64,000 nt of DNA from Actinomadura xylanilytica (GCF_030283145.1 NZ_JASNWE010000004.1:923704-987703), one strand, 5' to 3'. Positions 1 through 9,389 are shown, numbered from the stretch's first letter. The notes: generated from the letters alone by a model not told the origin. Numbers and translations are program-made.

Positions 1-723
1 ATCGTGCGCACCCAGATGCTGGCGGCGGGCTACCCGCTGTCGGCGGTGACCGCGGCGCTGTGCGACCGGTGGAAGCCGGGCGTGCGGCTGATCCCGATGA
101 CCGACGACCAGGTCGAGACGCACGTGGTGGTGGACGAGCCCGAGCGGGGCCGCCGCGCGATCCACTTCCAGGAGTGGTGGGTGCGGATGCGCGCCTCGGT
201 CCCGGCCGAGTCGATCTCGGCGGTCGGGGCCGCCGACGCCTCGCCCGCGCCGGGGGTGCTGGCCGCGATCGAGGCCGCCGACGTGGTGCTGCTCCCGCCG
301 TCCAACCCGGTGGTGAGCATCGGCACGATCCTGGCGGTCCCCGGCATCCGCGCGGCGGTCGCGGCCAAGACCGTGGTGGGCGTCTCCCCGATCATCGGCG
401 GCGCGCCGGTCCGCGGGATGGCCGACGCGTGCCTCACCGCGATCGGCGTCGAGACCGACGCCCGCGCGGTGGCCGAGCACTACGGCCCCGGGCTGCTGGA
501 CGGCTGGCTGGTCGACGAGGCCGACGCCGGCGTGCGGGCCGAGGGCATCGAGGTGCGCTCCCGGCCGCTGCTGATGAGCGACCCCGACGCCACCGCCGCC
601 ATCGCCGCCGCCGCGCTCGACCTGGCCCGCGAGCTGGCCGCGCGCGACCGGCCGGGCGGCACCGCGGGCACAGGCGGCGCAGCGGACACGAGCGGACCGG
701 ACGGCACGGGGGACACGGCATGA
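1..723 (+). CDS. fbiA: 2-phospho-L-lactate transferase (FbiA/CofD), C-terminal part
   Basis: The enzyme transfers a phospho-lactyl or phosphoenolpyruvyl group to Fo to form F420-0 (or its dehydro form) in the cytoplasm. The frame is open from base 1, so the N-terminus lies outside the window; about 240 residues are visible. The motif LPPSNPVVSIGTILAVPGI near visible residue 97 is characteristic of the CofD family. The last 25 residues are a Gly/Thr/Asp-rich tail not expected in the core fold. The stop overlaps the next start (ATGA at 720), so translation is probably coupled to fbiB. Identity is secure from motif and neighbour; the tail is simply an unconserved extension. Confidence 0.95.
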   Translation: MVRTQMLAAGYPLSAVTAALCDRWKPGVRLIPMTDDQVETHVVVDEPERGRRAIHFQEWWVRMRASVPAESISAVGAADASPAPGVLAAIEAADVVLLPPSNPVVSIGTILAVPGIRAAVAAKTVVGVSPIIGGAPVRGMADACLTAIGVETDARAVAEHYGPGLLDGWLVDEADAGVRAEGIEVRSRPLLMSDPDATAAIAAAALDLARELAARDRPGGTAGTGGAADTSGPDGTGDTA

Positions 724-2006
724 ACATGCAGGTCTTCGGCATCCCGGGGCTGCCCGAGGTGGCCGAGGGCGACGATCTCGCCGCCCTCGTCCCGGCCGAT
801 CTGATCGAGGACGGCGACGTGCTCGTCGTCACGTCCAAGATCGTCAGCAAGGCGGAGGGCCGGGTCCTGGTCGCGGACGACCGGGAGAAGGCGATCGAGG
901 CCGAGACCGTGCGGGTCGTCGCGCGCCGTACCCACGCGCGCGGCGAGACCCGGATCGTGGAGACCCGGCAGGGCCTGGTGCTGGCGGCGGCGGGCGTCGA
1001 CGCGTCCAACACCGCGCCGGGCACCGTGCTGCTGCTCCCCGAGGACTCCGACGCGTCCGCCCGCCGCGTCCGCGCCGGGCTGCGCGCCCGGCTCGGCGTC
1101 GACGTGGCCGTGATCGTGTCCGACACGCTCGGCCGGCCGTGGCGCAACGGGCTGACCGACGCGGCGATCGGGGTGGCCGGGCTGGCGCCGCTGAGCGACC
1201 TGCGCGGCCGGGACGACGCCTACGGGAACCGGCTGGAGGCGACCGTCACCGCGGTCGCCGACGAGATCGCGTCGGCGGCCGAGCTGGTCAAGGGCAAGCT
1301 CGACGGGGTGCCGATCGCGGTCGTGCGCGGCCTCGGCGAGCTGGTCGTCGCCGCGGACGGTCCGGGCGCCCGCGAGCTGATCCGCCCGCCCGACGAGGAC
1401 ATGTTCCGGTGGGGGTCGGCCGAGGTGCTGCACGCGCGGCGCACCATCCGGGAGTTCACCGCCGACCCCGTGGCGCCCGAGGCGGTGCGGCGCGCGGTCG
1501 CGGCGGCCATCACCGCGCCGGCGCCGCACCACACCACGCCGTGGCGCTTCGTCCTGGTCGAGTCCGAGGAGGCCCGCACGCGGCTGCTCGACGCGATGCG
1601 CGACGCCTGGGAGGCCGACCTGCGCCGCGACGGCTTCTCCGAAGAGTCGATCGCCAAGCGGCTCAAGCGCGGCGACGTGCTGCGCCGCGCCCCGTACCTG
1701 GTCGTGCCGTGCCTGGTGATGGACGGCTCGCACGACTACCCCGACGACCGCCGGGCCCGCGCCGAGCGCGAGATGTTCGTGGTGGCGGCGGGCGCCGGCG
1801 TCGAGAACCTGCTGGTCGCCCTCGCCGTCGAGGGCCTGGGGTCCTGCTGGGTGTCGAGCACGATGTTCTGCCGCGACGTGGTGCGCGAGGCGCTCGACCT
1901 GCCGGCCGGATGGGACCCGATGGGCACCGTCGGCGTCGGCCACCCGGCCGCGCCGCCGCGCGAGCGCCCGCCGCGCACCCCGGACGCGTTCATCGAGGTG
2001 CGCTGA
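720..2006 (+). CDS. fbiB: F420-0:gamma-glutamyl ligase fused to nitroreductase-like domain (FbiB)
   Basis: A bifunctional F420 enzyme of 428 residues, the normal actinobacterial length. Residues 1 to about 235 are the CofE ligase, which adds glutamates to F420-0, with the signature DTLGRPWRNGLTDAAIG. Residues from about 239 (RRTIREFTADP) to the end form an FMN-binding nitroreductase-like domain, with GLGSCWVSSTMF near residue 373. In mycobacterial FbiB this domain reduces dehydro-F420-0 and aids poly-glutamylation. The ATG at 720 overlaps the fbiA stop; an upstream reading of the same frame is only antisense-like GC-rich noise. It is followed by a hairpin shared with the convergent fbiC. Confidence 0.97.
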   Translation: MNMQVFGIPGLPEVAEGDDLAALVPADLIEDGDVLVVTSKIVSKAEGRVLVADDREKAIEAETVRVVARRTHARGETRIVETRQGLVLAAAGVDASNTAPGTVLLLPEDSDASARRVRAGLRARLGVDVAVIVSDTLGRPWRNGLTDAAIGVAGLAPLSDLRGRDDAYGNRLEATVTAVADEIASAAELVKGKLDGVPIAVVRGLGELVVAADGPGARELIRPPDEDMFRWGSAEVLHARRTIREFTADPVAPEAVRRAVAAAITAPAPHHTTPWRFVLVESEEARTRLLDAMRDAWEADLRRDGFSEESIAKRLKRGDVLRRAPYLVVPCLVMDGSHDYPDDRRARAEREMFVVAAGAGVENLLVALAVEGLGSCWVSSTMFCRDVVREALDLPAGWDPMGTVGVGHPAAPPRERPPRTPDAFIEVR

Positions 2007-2029
2007 GGGCCGCGGGTTCCTGAGCGGAG

Positions 2030-2061
2030 GACCGGCCGGTGCGCGAGCGCACCGGCCGGTC
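2030..2061. terminator. bidirectional hairpin between fbiB and fbiC
   Basis: A perfect 14-bp stem (GACCGGCCGGTGCG at 2030-2043 pairing with 2048-2061) closes a 4-base loop CGAG. It lies 23 bases past the fbiB stop and 15 bases past the fbiC stop, so it can serve both convergent transcripts. There is no clear U-tract, as is usual in actinomycete terminators. Confidence 0.8.
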
Positions 2062-2076
2062 ACGGTTCCGTCGCGG

Positions 2077-4671
2077 TCAGGTCCCGACGAGCGGCAGGTC
2101 GAGACGTCCGCCGTCCGGACGTCCGCCCGCGGCGCCGAAGTGCCCGACCCCGTCGGTGCGCCGGGCGGCCTCGATCCGCTCGGCGGGCACCTCGCCGTAC
2201 ATGGTGGTGCGCTGCCGGGCCGGGCGCCCGGCCCGCGCGGCGATCGCCTCCAGCTCGCTGATCGGCTTGAACGAGCCGTTCTCCGAGCCCGCCATCCGGC
2301 TGATGGTCTCCTCCATCAGCGTCCCGCCGAGGTCGTTGACGCCGCCTTGGAGGACCCGGGTGCACAGCTCGTCGCCGAGCTTCACCCAGGAGGTCTGGAT
2401 GTTGGGGATCGCGCCGTGCAGCAGGATGCGCGACAGCGCGTGCACCGCGATGTTCTCCCGCACCGTCGGCCCCGGGCGGGCGAGCCCGGCCAGGTAGATC
2501 GGCGAGCTGTGGTGCACGAACGGCAGCAGCACGAACTCGCTGAACCCGCCGGTCCGCTCCTGGATCGACCGCAGCAGCTTCAGATGCCCGACCCAGTGCG
2601 AGGGCGTGTCGACGTGCCCGTACATCATCGTCGAGGTGGTCGGGATGCCGATCTCGTGCGCGGTGGTGACGACCTCGATCCACTGGTCGGTCGGCAGCTT
2701 GCCCTTGGTGAGCACCCACCGCACCTCGTCGTCGAGGATCTCGGCGGCGGTGCCGGGCAGCGAGTCGACGCCGGCGGCCTTGGCCTCCTGGAGCCACTCG
2801 CGGATCGACAGGTCGGTGCGGCTGGCGCCGTTGACGACCTCCATCGGGCTGTAGGAGTGCAGGTGGATGTCCGGCGCGCGGCGCTTCACCTCGCGGGCGA
2901 GGTCGAAGTAGGCGGTGCCGGGCAGGTCCGGGTGGATGCCGCCCTGCATGCAGATCTCGGTCGCGCCCGCCTGCCACGCCTCGTCCACCCGGTCGCCGAC
3001 CTGCGACAGCGACAGCGTGTACGCGTCGGCGTCGGTGCGGCGCTGGGCGAACGCGCAGAACCGGCAGCCGGTGTAGCAGACGTTGGTGAAGTTGATGTTG
3101 CGGGTGACGACGTAGGTGACCTCGTCGCCGTTGGTGTCGCGGCGCAGGTCGTCGGCGAGCCCGGCGAGCGCGTCCAGTTCGGGGCCGTCGGCGTGCAGCA
3201 GGGCGAGCGCCTCGTCGTCCGACAGCCCGGCGGGGTCGCGCTCGGCGTGCGCGAGGGCCTCCTTGATGTCGGCGTCGAACCGCTGCGGCGCGCTCATCCG
3301 GTCCTTGAGCGCGTCCCAGTCGCCGTAGACCTCGTCGAAGTCCGCGCGCCGGTCGCCGGTGCGGCCGGAGGTGTCGATCTCGGTGTGCAGGTCGGTGCGG
3401 CCCGTCCCGCCGAACGCCTCGAAGCCGCCGTCGGGCTCCTGCCAGGGCCGTCCCTCCGGCACCGCGTCCTCGCGGGCGAGGCCGGTCGCCGGGTCGGCGA
3501 GCGCCGCGACGTGCCCCAGCACCCGCGGGTCGAGCCACGGCTCGCCGCGCTTGACGTACTCGGGGTAGACCGTCAGCCGCTCGCGCAGCGCGAACCCGAG
3601 CTCGGCGGTGCGCGCGGCCAGCTCGTCGATCTGCGGCCACGGGCGCTCGGGGTTGACGTGGTCGGGGGTGAGCGGGGAGACGCCGCCCCAGTCGTCGATG
3701 CCGGCGCGGAGCATCAGCGCGTACTGGTCCTCGACCAGGTTGGGCGGCGCCTGGACGCGGGCCTTCGGGCCGAGGACGAGCCGGGTCACCGCGATCGTCG
3801 CGGCCAGCTCCGCCAGCTCGGCGTCGGGGGTGTCGCGCATCTTGGTGTCGGGCTTGGCGCGGAAGTTCTGGACGATGACCTCCTGGATCGCCCCGTACTC
3901 CCGCATCGTGCCGCGGATCGCGAAGATCGCGTCGGCCCGCTCCGCGATCGTCTCGCCGATGCCGATGAGGATCCCGGTGGTGAACGGGACGTTGGTGCGG
4001 CCCGCGTCCTCCAGCACCCGCAGCCGCACGGCCGGGTCCTTGTCGGGCGACCCGAAGTGCGGGCCGCCCTTCTCGCTGAACAGCCGGGTCGCGGTCGTCT
4101 CCAGCATCATCCCCATCGACGGCGCGACGGGCTTGAGCCGCTGGAAGTCGCGCCAGTTCAGCACGCCGGGGTTGAGATGCGGGAGCAGCCCGGTCTCCTC
4201 CAGCACGCGGATCGCCATCGCGCGCACGTAGGAGAGGGTGTCGTCGTAGCCGTGGGCGTCCAGCCACTCGCGGGCCGGCTTCCAGCGGTCCTCGGGCCGG
4301 TCGCCCAGCGTGAACAGGGCCTCCTTGCAGCCCATCGCGGCGCCCTGCCGGGCGATCTCCAGCACCTCGTCCGGGCTGAGATACGGGGAGTCGACCCGGT
4401 GCGGCACGGTGGCGAACGTGCAGTAGCCGCAGCGGTCACGGCACAACCGGGTCAGCGGGATGAAGACCTTGCGGCTGTAGGTGATGACCCCGGGCCGCCC
4501 CGCGGCCTCCAGGCCGGCGTCCCGGGTGCGGGCCGCGTAGGTGAGCAGATCGTCGAGCTGCGCCCCGCGGGCGTGCAGCAGCGTGGTTGCCTCAGATCGG
4601 TCGAGTGTCTTGCCGTCGCGTGCCCGGGCCAAGGCCCTGCGGAGCGCGGACTCCGTCACACCAGCGTCCAT
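2077..4671 (-). CDS. fbiC: Fo synthase, CofG-CofH fusion (FbiC)
   Basis: This 864-residue double radical-SAM enzyme makes the deazaflavin Fo from tyrosine and a ribityl-diaminouracil. The N-terminal CofG half has the cluster motif CRDRCGYC (C77, C81, C84). The CofH half starts after about residue 490 and carries CYTGCRFC near residue 530. The length matches actinobacterial FbiC. The ATG at 4671 is the only sensible start, and its upstream region (4672-4811) must hold the promoter because the next gene on this strand ends at 4812. FbiC is often unlinked from fbiAB in mycobacteria; here all three sit together, in convergent orientation. Confidence 0.97.
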   Translation of the reverse strand: MDAGVTESALRRALARARDGKTLDRSEATTLLHARGAQLDDLLTYAARTRDAGLEAAGRPGVITYSRKVFIPLTRLCRDRCGYCTFATVPHRVDSPYLSPDEVLEIARQGAAMGCKEALFTLGDRPEDRWKPAREWLDAHGYDDTLSYVRAMAIRVLEETGLLPHLNPGVLNWRDFQRLKPVAPSMGMMLETTATRLFSEKGGPHFGSPDKDPAVRLRVLEDAGRTNVPFTTGILIGIGETIAERADAIFAIRGTMREYGAIQEVIVQNFRAKPDTKMRDTPDAELAELAATIAVTRLVLGPKARVQAPPNLVEDQYALMLRAGIDDWGGVSPLTPDHVNPERPWPQIDELAARTAELGFALRERLTVYPEYVKRGEPWLDPRVLGHVAALADPATGLAREDAVPEGRPWQEPDGGFEAFGGTGRTDLHTEIDTSGRTGDRRADFDEVYGDWDALKDRMSAPQRFDADIKEALAHAERDPAGLSDDEALALLHADGPELDALAGLADDLRRDTNGDEVTYVVTRNINFTNVCYTGCRFCAFAQRRTDADAYTLSLSQVGDRVDEAWQAGATEICMQGGIHPDLPGTAYFDLAREVKRRAPDIHLHSYSPMEVVNGASRTDLSIREWLQEAKAAGVDSLPGTAAEILDDEVRWVLTKGKLPTDQWIEVVTTAHEIGIPTTSTMMYGHVDTPSHWVGHLKLLRSIQERTGGFSEFVLLPFVHHSSPIYLAGLARPGPTVRENIAVHALSRILLHGAIPNIQTSWVKLGDELCTRVLQGGVNDLGGTLMEETISRMAGSENGSFKPISELEAIAARAGRPARQRTTMYGEVPAERIEAARRTDGVGHFGAAGGRPDGGRLDLPLVGT

Positions 4672-4811
4672 GCAGGCACTCTATGCCAATCGTCATATTC
4701 GCGAGGCGGCGGCCACCCCCGGGTCGACGCGCATCCAGGGCAGCCCGGCGGGCCGCGCTTCTATTCCCGCGCGGGAACGCCGCCGGGAACGCCGCCGGGG
4801 AGGCCGTCCCG

Positions 4812-5786
4812 TCAGAACGAGCGATAGTCGCGGACCGGCAGACGCGGCCCGCGCCGCGGCGGACGCCTGCCGGTCGATTCCAGCAGCCGGGTGACCCGGT
4901 ACCGGTGCCCGGCGTACGGCTCCAGGAGCTCCAGCATCCCGGCGTCGTCGACCTTCCGGCCGACCAGCGCCCAGCCCACCAGGCCGGGCAGGTTGTAGTC
5001 GCCGACGGAGACCGCGTCGGGATCGCCGGCGGCCCGCTGCCGGATCTCGGCCGCCGTCCACACCCCGATCCCCGGCAGCGTCCGGAGCCGCGCCTCGGCC
5101 GGATCGGCCTCCAGCCGCCCGGCGACCCGCGCCGCCCCGATGATCGTGCGGGCCCGGACCGCCTCCGCGCCCGACCGGTGCCACTCCCACGACGGGATCC
5201 GGATCCACACCGAGGGCGGCGGGGGCACCCGCATGCCGGGGGCGCCCGGGGCGGGCTCGCCGAACCGCCGCAGCAGGTACGCCCAGGCCCGATGCGCCTC
5301 GGTGGCCAGGACCTTCTGCTCCAGCACCGCCGGGACGAGCGCCTCGAAGACCCGCCCGGTGCGCCCGATCCGCAGCCCCGGCGCGCGCCGGGCCGCGTCC
5401 CGTACGACGTCGTGCCGGGCCTCCAGCCCCTCGGGGAGGTCGGCGGCACCCAGCAGGTCCGGAACCCCGTCGAGCAGCCACCCGGCGCCCGGTCCCCACG
5501 CGGACGCGATGATCGTGTCCCCGCTCGGCCGCACCCTGAGCGTGCCCGGCCCGTCAGGGGTGTGGGACGCACGCCAGACCGCGCCGTCCGCGGTGGTCCG
5601 GAACGCGGGATCGTCACGCCCGCGCCTGTGCACTCCCAGCACCCGCACTGGATCGACCGGCCAAGGCGCCCGCCACTCACGTACGCGCTCGGCCTCGATC
5701 TCGGCGCGGGCGACCCGCCCCGTGGCCGGCTCCCCCGCACCACCCCTTGAGGTGTCCGGCTCCCGCCACCTGGCCTGCGAACTCAT
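4812..5786 (-). CDS. DNA-3-methyladenine glycosylase, HhH-GPD superfamily
   Basis: A base-excision DNA repair glycosylase of 324 residues. The helix-hairpin-helix LPGIGVWTA lies near residue 237, and the catalytic-Asp segment VGDYNLP near residue 262, both as in the AlkA group of the HhH-GPD family. The frame is open far upstream, but that extension would overlap the preceding pyrophosphorylase gene, so I chose the ATG at 5786 (MSSQARWREP). The N-terminal 100 residues are less conserved, as in AlkA-type proteins. It precedes fbiC on the same strand but shows no functional link to it. Confidence 0.88.
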   Translation of the reverse strand: MSSQARWREPDTSRGGAGEPATGRVARAEIEAERVREWRAPWPVDPVRVLGVHRRGRDDPAFRTTADGAVWRASHTPDGPGTLRVRPSGDTIIASAWGPGAGWLLDGVPDLLGAADLPEGLEARHDVVRDAARRAPGLRIGRTGRVFEALVPAVLEQKVLATEAHRAWAYLLRRFGEPAPGAPGMRVPPPPSVWIRIPSWEWHRSGAEAVRARTIIGAARVAGRLEADPAEARLRTLPGIGVWTAAEIRQRAAGDPDAVSVGDYNLPGLVGWALVGRKVDDAGMLELLEPYAGHRYRVTRLLESTGRRPPRRGPRLPVRDYRSF

Positions 5787-5898
5787 CTCGTGATCTTCAT
5801 CATGGTCGAGCACCAGTCTGCCATCGCCCAGCGCCTCGACATACGCGACATACGCCGGTCGACCGTCCCGCGAACAGCGCCTCCCCGGACCGCGACGG

Positions 5899-6966
5899 CT
5901 ACTCGGGTGAAAAGCGGACCGCCGTCGCGGAGAGTTCGGCGTTGGGCCAGACACGCAGGCCGTTGAGCAACTCGTTCCCCGGGCCGACGGTCGCACCGTC
6001 GCCGACGACGCAATCCTCCAGCACCGCGCCCGAGCAGACCCGCGCGCCTTCGCCGACGACCGAGCGGACCACCCGGGCGCCGGGTTCGACCACGGAGCGA
6101 TCGAAGAGCACGCTCGATTCGACCCGGGCCCCGGCTCCGATGGCGGCGCCCCGCCCGACCGCCGTACCGCCGCCCACCCGGGCCGTCGGCGCGACGGACG
6201 CCCCGTCCAGCAGCAGCGCGCCGTGCTCGTGCGGCGACACCACCGGGGACGGCATGGCCCCCAGCACGAGGTCGCAGACGCCCCGGACGAAGGTCGCGGG
6301 CGTTCCCACGTCGAGCCAGTAGGCCGCCTCGACGTACCCGCAGATCACCTCGCCCCCGGCCAGGAGTTCCGGAAAGGTCTCGTACTCGGCCGACACCGCC
6401 CGGCCGGCGGGGATGTGCTCGATCACCGAACGGCGGAAGACATAGCACCCGGCGTTGACCTGGTTCGTCGGCGGGTTCGGGGACTTCTCCACGAAGTCGA
6501 CCACTCTGCCGTTCGGGGCCGTCGGCACCGAGCCGTAGCGCCGGGCGTCGTCGACGAGCGTCAGATGCAGGGTGACCGCGGCCTTGTCCTTCTCGTGCGC
6601 CGCGATCTGTGCGGAGATGTCGTGCCCGGACAGGATGTCGCCGTTCAGGATGAGAACCGGGCTGTCGCCGTCGCAGGTCAGGGCCGCCGACGCGTTGCGG
6701 ATCGCACCGGCGGTGCCGAGCGGCTCGTCCTCGGTCACATAGACGATCTCCATGCCGAGCCGGGCGCCGTCGCCGAACGCCTCGGAGAACATCTCGGCGC
6801 GATAGGAGGTCGCGAACACGATCCGCGTCACACCCGCGTCGCGCGCCCGCGTGACCTGATGTTCCAGCAGTGGGACACCCGCCGCCGGAAGCAGCGGTTT
6901 GGGAGTCGAGATGGTCAGCGGGCGCAGCCGGGTGCCCTGGCCCCCGACCAGCAGGATGGCTTCCAC
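5899..6966 (-). CDS. Mannose-1-phosphate guanylyltransferase-like sugar nucleotidyltransferase
   Basis: It activates a hexose 1-phosphate as a nucleotide sugar, most likely GDP-mannose. The N-terminal Rossmann-like domain carries GGQGTRLRPLT and PKPLLP (residues 7-27) and LNGDIL near residue 108. The last third is a run of hexapeptide (left-handed beta-helix) repeats of the type GARVESSVLFDRSVV. The GTG at 6966 is preferred because the sequence upstream (reverse strand) holds a strong AGGAAGGGG site and residues before it look non-coding. Length is 355 residues, normal for actinobacterial GDP-mannose pyrophosphorylases. The neighbouring GT4 gene is a plausible user of the product. Glucose-1-phosphate as substrate cannot be excluded. 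Confidence 0.85.
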   Translation of the reverse strand: MEAILLVGGQGTRLRPLTISTPKPLLPAAGVPLLEHQVTRARDAGVTRIVFATSYRAEMFSEAFGDGARLGMEIVYVTEDEPLGTAGAIRNASAALTCDGDSPVLILNGDILSGHDISAQIAAHEKDKAAVTLHLTLVDDARRYGSVPTAPNGRVVDFVEKSPNPPTNQVNAGCYVFRRSVIEHIPAGRAVSAEYETFPELLAGGEVICGYVEAAYWLDVGTPATFVRGVCDLVLGAMPSPVVSPHEHGALLLDGASVAPTARVGGGTAVGRGAAIGAGARVESSVLFDRSVVEPGARVVRSVVGEGARVCSGAVLEDCVVGDGATVGPGNELLNGLRVWPNAELSATAVRFSPE

Positions 6967-7082
6967 TCGGGCCCCTTCCTCAGTCCAGCCGGACGCGCCC
7001 GGCTCTAGCAGTGCGAGCGAGCCTAGCGGGTGCGGAGCACGGCGCCCTCGGCGTGCCGGGCCCTGTCTCACAGTGCCTCGGC

Positions 7083-7168
7083 CGTCGCGCGAGCGCGTTA
7101 CCTGGCCGGTGCGGCGAAGCCGAAGGCGAGCCGAACCGGCCAGATCGCGAAGCGATGTCGCGCTCGCC
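7083..7168. repeat. imperfect inverted repeat in the 6967-7227 gap
   Basis: The 260-base gap between the two genes contains two arms sharing CGAGCGCG and CTGGCCGGT in inverted order, separated by a short GC-rich centre. The inner 9-bp stem (CTGGCCGGT with ACCGGCCAG) is perfect. It could be a transcript hairpin or a small interspersed palindrome. Nothing else is evident in this gap. Confidence 0.4.
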
Positions 7169-7227
7169 CAAGCACGGTCGGCGTCCGAGCCGCCAGGCGA
7201 GAACGCCGGGCCGGGCTTGGAAAAGCA

Positions 7228-8397
7228 CTAGTGAGCGTGCGGCGCGGGCCCGTTCTGGTGGGCCGTGGCGTACTGCCCCACGGCCCTCTCGTAGGACGCC
7301 AGGTGCGCCTCGGCCGAGACCGTCCAACTGAACTGCTGCGAACGGACGCAGGCCGCGTCGCCGAGCCGCCGCCGCGCCGCCGGATCGTCGATCAGCGCGG
7401 ACAGGGCCGCCGCGATGTGCTCGGGCTCGGGCTCGGTGTAGGCGACGGCGTCGCCGCCGACCTCGGGCAGCGGGCCCCGCCGGGTCGTCAGGACGGGTGC
7501 CCCGCAGGCCATCGCCTCCAGCACCGGCAGCCCGAAGCCCTCCCCGCGGCTCGGCAGCGCCACCACCAGCGCCCCGCCGAACAGGCCGGGCAGCGACTCC
7601 CACGACAGGTAGCCGGGCCGCACCACCCTGAGCTGCACCGGCACGGACGCCAGCGCCGCGTCGACGTCGTCGTCCCAGCCGCCGGCGCCGGCCAGCACCA
7701 GCGCGGGCGGATCGGCTCGCTCGGCGCACGCCCGCACCCAGCCGCGGATCAGCGCGGGCACGTTCTTGCGCGGCTCCAGCGCCCCCAGGTAGGCCAGGTA
7801 CGGGCGGCCGTGCAGGCCGAGCCGGTCGGAGACCCGCTTGATCTCGGGCTCGTCCGGACGGTGGAACGCCTGGTGGTCGACGCCGTGGTAGGCGACGTCG
7901 ATGTGCTCGGGATCGGCGCCGAGCAGCCGGACCAGCTCGTCACGGGTGGCCCGGGACGGCGCGATCAGGCGGGTGGCGCGGCGCGCGGCGGTGCGCGTCG
8001 CCGACTTGACGTAGGTGGTGCGGACCGGGTCGTACAGCTCGGGCTCGGTGAACAGCGTCACGTCGTGGATCGTCACCACCGTCGGCAACCCCGGCGCGAC
8101 CGGGATCGTGTACGTCGGCAGATGGATCACGTCGGCGCCGACCTGCTCGGCGACGTACGGGAGCCCGGACTGCTCCCAGGACAGCCGGGCGGCGCGGTGC
8201 GCGAGCGCCGCCGGGCCGGCGACGATCCGCGCCCCCGGCGCGAGCGTCCCGTACCGCTCCTCGTCGGCGCGCTGGCAGACCACCGCCAGATCGGCGCCGA
8301 GCCCGTGCAGGGCCGACAGCAGGCCGTCGACGTACCGTCCCAGCCCGCCCCGGTCGGCGGGCACGGCGGTGGCGTCGAGCAGAATTCGAGGCGCCAC
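7228..8397 (-). CDS. Glycosyltransferase family 4 (mannosyltransferase-like)
   Basis: A 389-residue GT-B enzyme. The N-terminus has the GT4 glycine loop (RGGLGRYVDGLL). The nucleotide-binding half has a clear EX7E motif in SRGEGFGLPVLEAMACG near residues 277-292. The position beside a GDP-mannose-type pyrophosphorylase suggests mannose transfer in envelope glycan or glycolipid synthesis, but this is inference. The start is GTG at 8397 with an AAGGGGGA ribosome site about six bases upstream. It is cytoplasmic with no membrane segment. Confidence 0.85.
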   Translation of the reverse strand: MAPRILLDATAVPADRGGLGRYVDGLLSALHGLGADLAVVCQRADEERYGTLAPGARIVAGPAALAHRAARLSWEQSGLPYVAEQVGADVIHLPTYTIPVAPGLPTVVTIHDVTLFTEPELYDPVRTTYVKSATRTAARRATRLIAPSRATRDELVRLLGADPEHIDVAYHGVDHQAFHRPDEPEIKRVSDRLGLHGRPYLAYLGALEPRKNVPALIRGWVRACAERADPPALVLAGAGGWDDDVDAALASVPVQLRVVRPGYLSWESLPGLFGGALVVALPSRGEGFGLPVLEAMACGAPVLTTRRGPLPEVGGDAVAYTEPEPEHIAAALSALIDDPAARRRLGDAACVRSQQFSWTVSAEAHLASYERAVGQYATAHQNGPAPHAH

Positions 8398-8489
8398 GGA
8401 TCCCCCTTAATCCCGGCTCAGCCGAAGCCGAAGTGGCGTAGATCACTCTTTATTCTCCGAGACTACGCCGCTCGGGCCCCGCGCGAGCA

Positions 8490-8559
8490 TCAGGTCCGCC
8501 CGCCCGCGCGTTTCAGCCTGCCCACCGGGGGATTTCAGGTCGCCCGCCCGCGCGTTTCA
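8490..8559. repeat. two 25-26 bp direct repeats upstream of the GT4 gene
   Basis: The unit TCAGGT, then GCCCGCCCGCGCG, then TTTCA occurs at 8490-8515 and again at 8535-8559, with a single-base length difference. The copies are 45 bases apart in a 205-base gap between two leftward genes. This could be a regulatory site array or a recent tandem duplication. Confidence 0.6.
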
Positions 8560-8602
8560 CGGCCGATCGGGAGACCGGCGGCGCGGGCGGATCCCGCGCG
8601 CG

Positions 8603-9310
8603 TCAGGCGCGCTTGCGCGCGTGGATCAGGACGATGCTGCCGCGCTCGTTGGGGGCGCTGCGGTCGGCCAGGGCGACCAGGGGCGTCAGCGGGGCCGCCG
8701 CGTTGAAGCCGACCTTGCCCCCGTACGCCGAGAGCGACAGGTAGAGCCGCTCGGTCGTGGCGGTCCTGAACTGGTACGAGTGCCGGACCAGGTCGAGGCC
8801 GCGCTCGTCCATCAGCGTGCGCAGCGTCTCGTGCGTGTAGGTGTGCTGCACGTGGTACTTGGCCTTGTGCGCGTCGCGCAGGCCCGGCCAGGCGTCGGCG
8901 CGGCTCAGCACGTCGGCGGACATGAAGATCTCGCCGCCCGGCTTGAGCACCCGCGCCATCTCGTCGAGCGAGGTGCCGCCGTCGTCGAAGTGCTCGATCG
9001 CGCAGACCGACAGGATCGCGTCGAACGAGCCGTCGCCGAACGGCAGCCGCAGCGCGTCGCACTCGACCAGCGCGGGCGCGTGCGCGAGCGTCCGGCCGTA
9101 GACCATCTTCTTGCGGGCCAGGTCGATCGAGACCGCGTCGGCGCCGCGGCGGTGGGCCCGCCCGGCCCAGTAGCCGTCGCCGCCCGCGACGTCGAGGACC
9201 CGCTTGCCGCGCAGGTTCCGGCCCATCCAGTCGAGCAGCGTCCCCGCCTCGCGGTACCGGCACACGTGCACCTGGTGCCCCATGAAGGCGACCACATCCG
9301 AGAGTTTCAT
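8603..9310 (-). CDS. SAM-dependent class I methyltransferase
   Basis: A 235-residue Rossmann methyltransferase. Motif I is VLDVAGGDGYW (residues 38-48), followed by an acidic strand end (SIDLA), CDALRLPFGDGSFD, and the post-motif II segment SVCAIEHFDD. The pattern resembles small-molecule and lipid methyltransferases of the UbiE/Methyltransf_11 type; the substrate is unknown. The ATG at 9310 (MKLSDVVAFM) is chosen over an upstream ATG at 9376, which would leave only 13 bases to the divergent gene at 9390. The 80-base divergent gap must contain both promoters. Confidence 0.8.
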   Translation of the reverse strand: MKLSDVVAFMGHQVHVCRYREAGTLLDWMGRNLRGKRVLDVAGGDGYWAGRAHRRGADAVSIDLARKKMVYGRTLAHAPALVECDALRLPFGDGSFDAILSVCAIEHFDDGGTSLDEMARVLKPGGEIFMSADVLSRADAWPGLRDAHKAKYHVQHTYTHETLRTLMDERGLDLVRHSYQFRTATTERLYLSLSAYGGKVGFNAAAPLTPLVALADRSAPNERGSIVLIHARKRA

Positions 9311-9389
9311 CGCCGCCAACTCTAGAGGCGCCGGGTGGGTGCGGGCTCGCAAAGCGCGAGGGGGCCCGGCGTTCACCTAGTCTGGGCGG

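Noticed and set aside
2140..4827. An 895-codon open frame opposite fbiC
   Set aside because: No domain signals; fbiC on the other strand has both radical-SAM cysteine motifs in the expected places.
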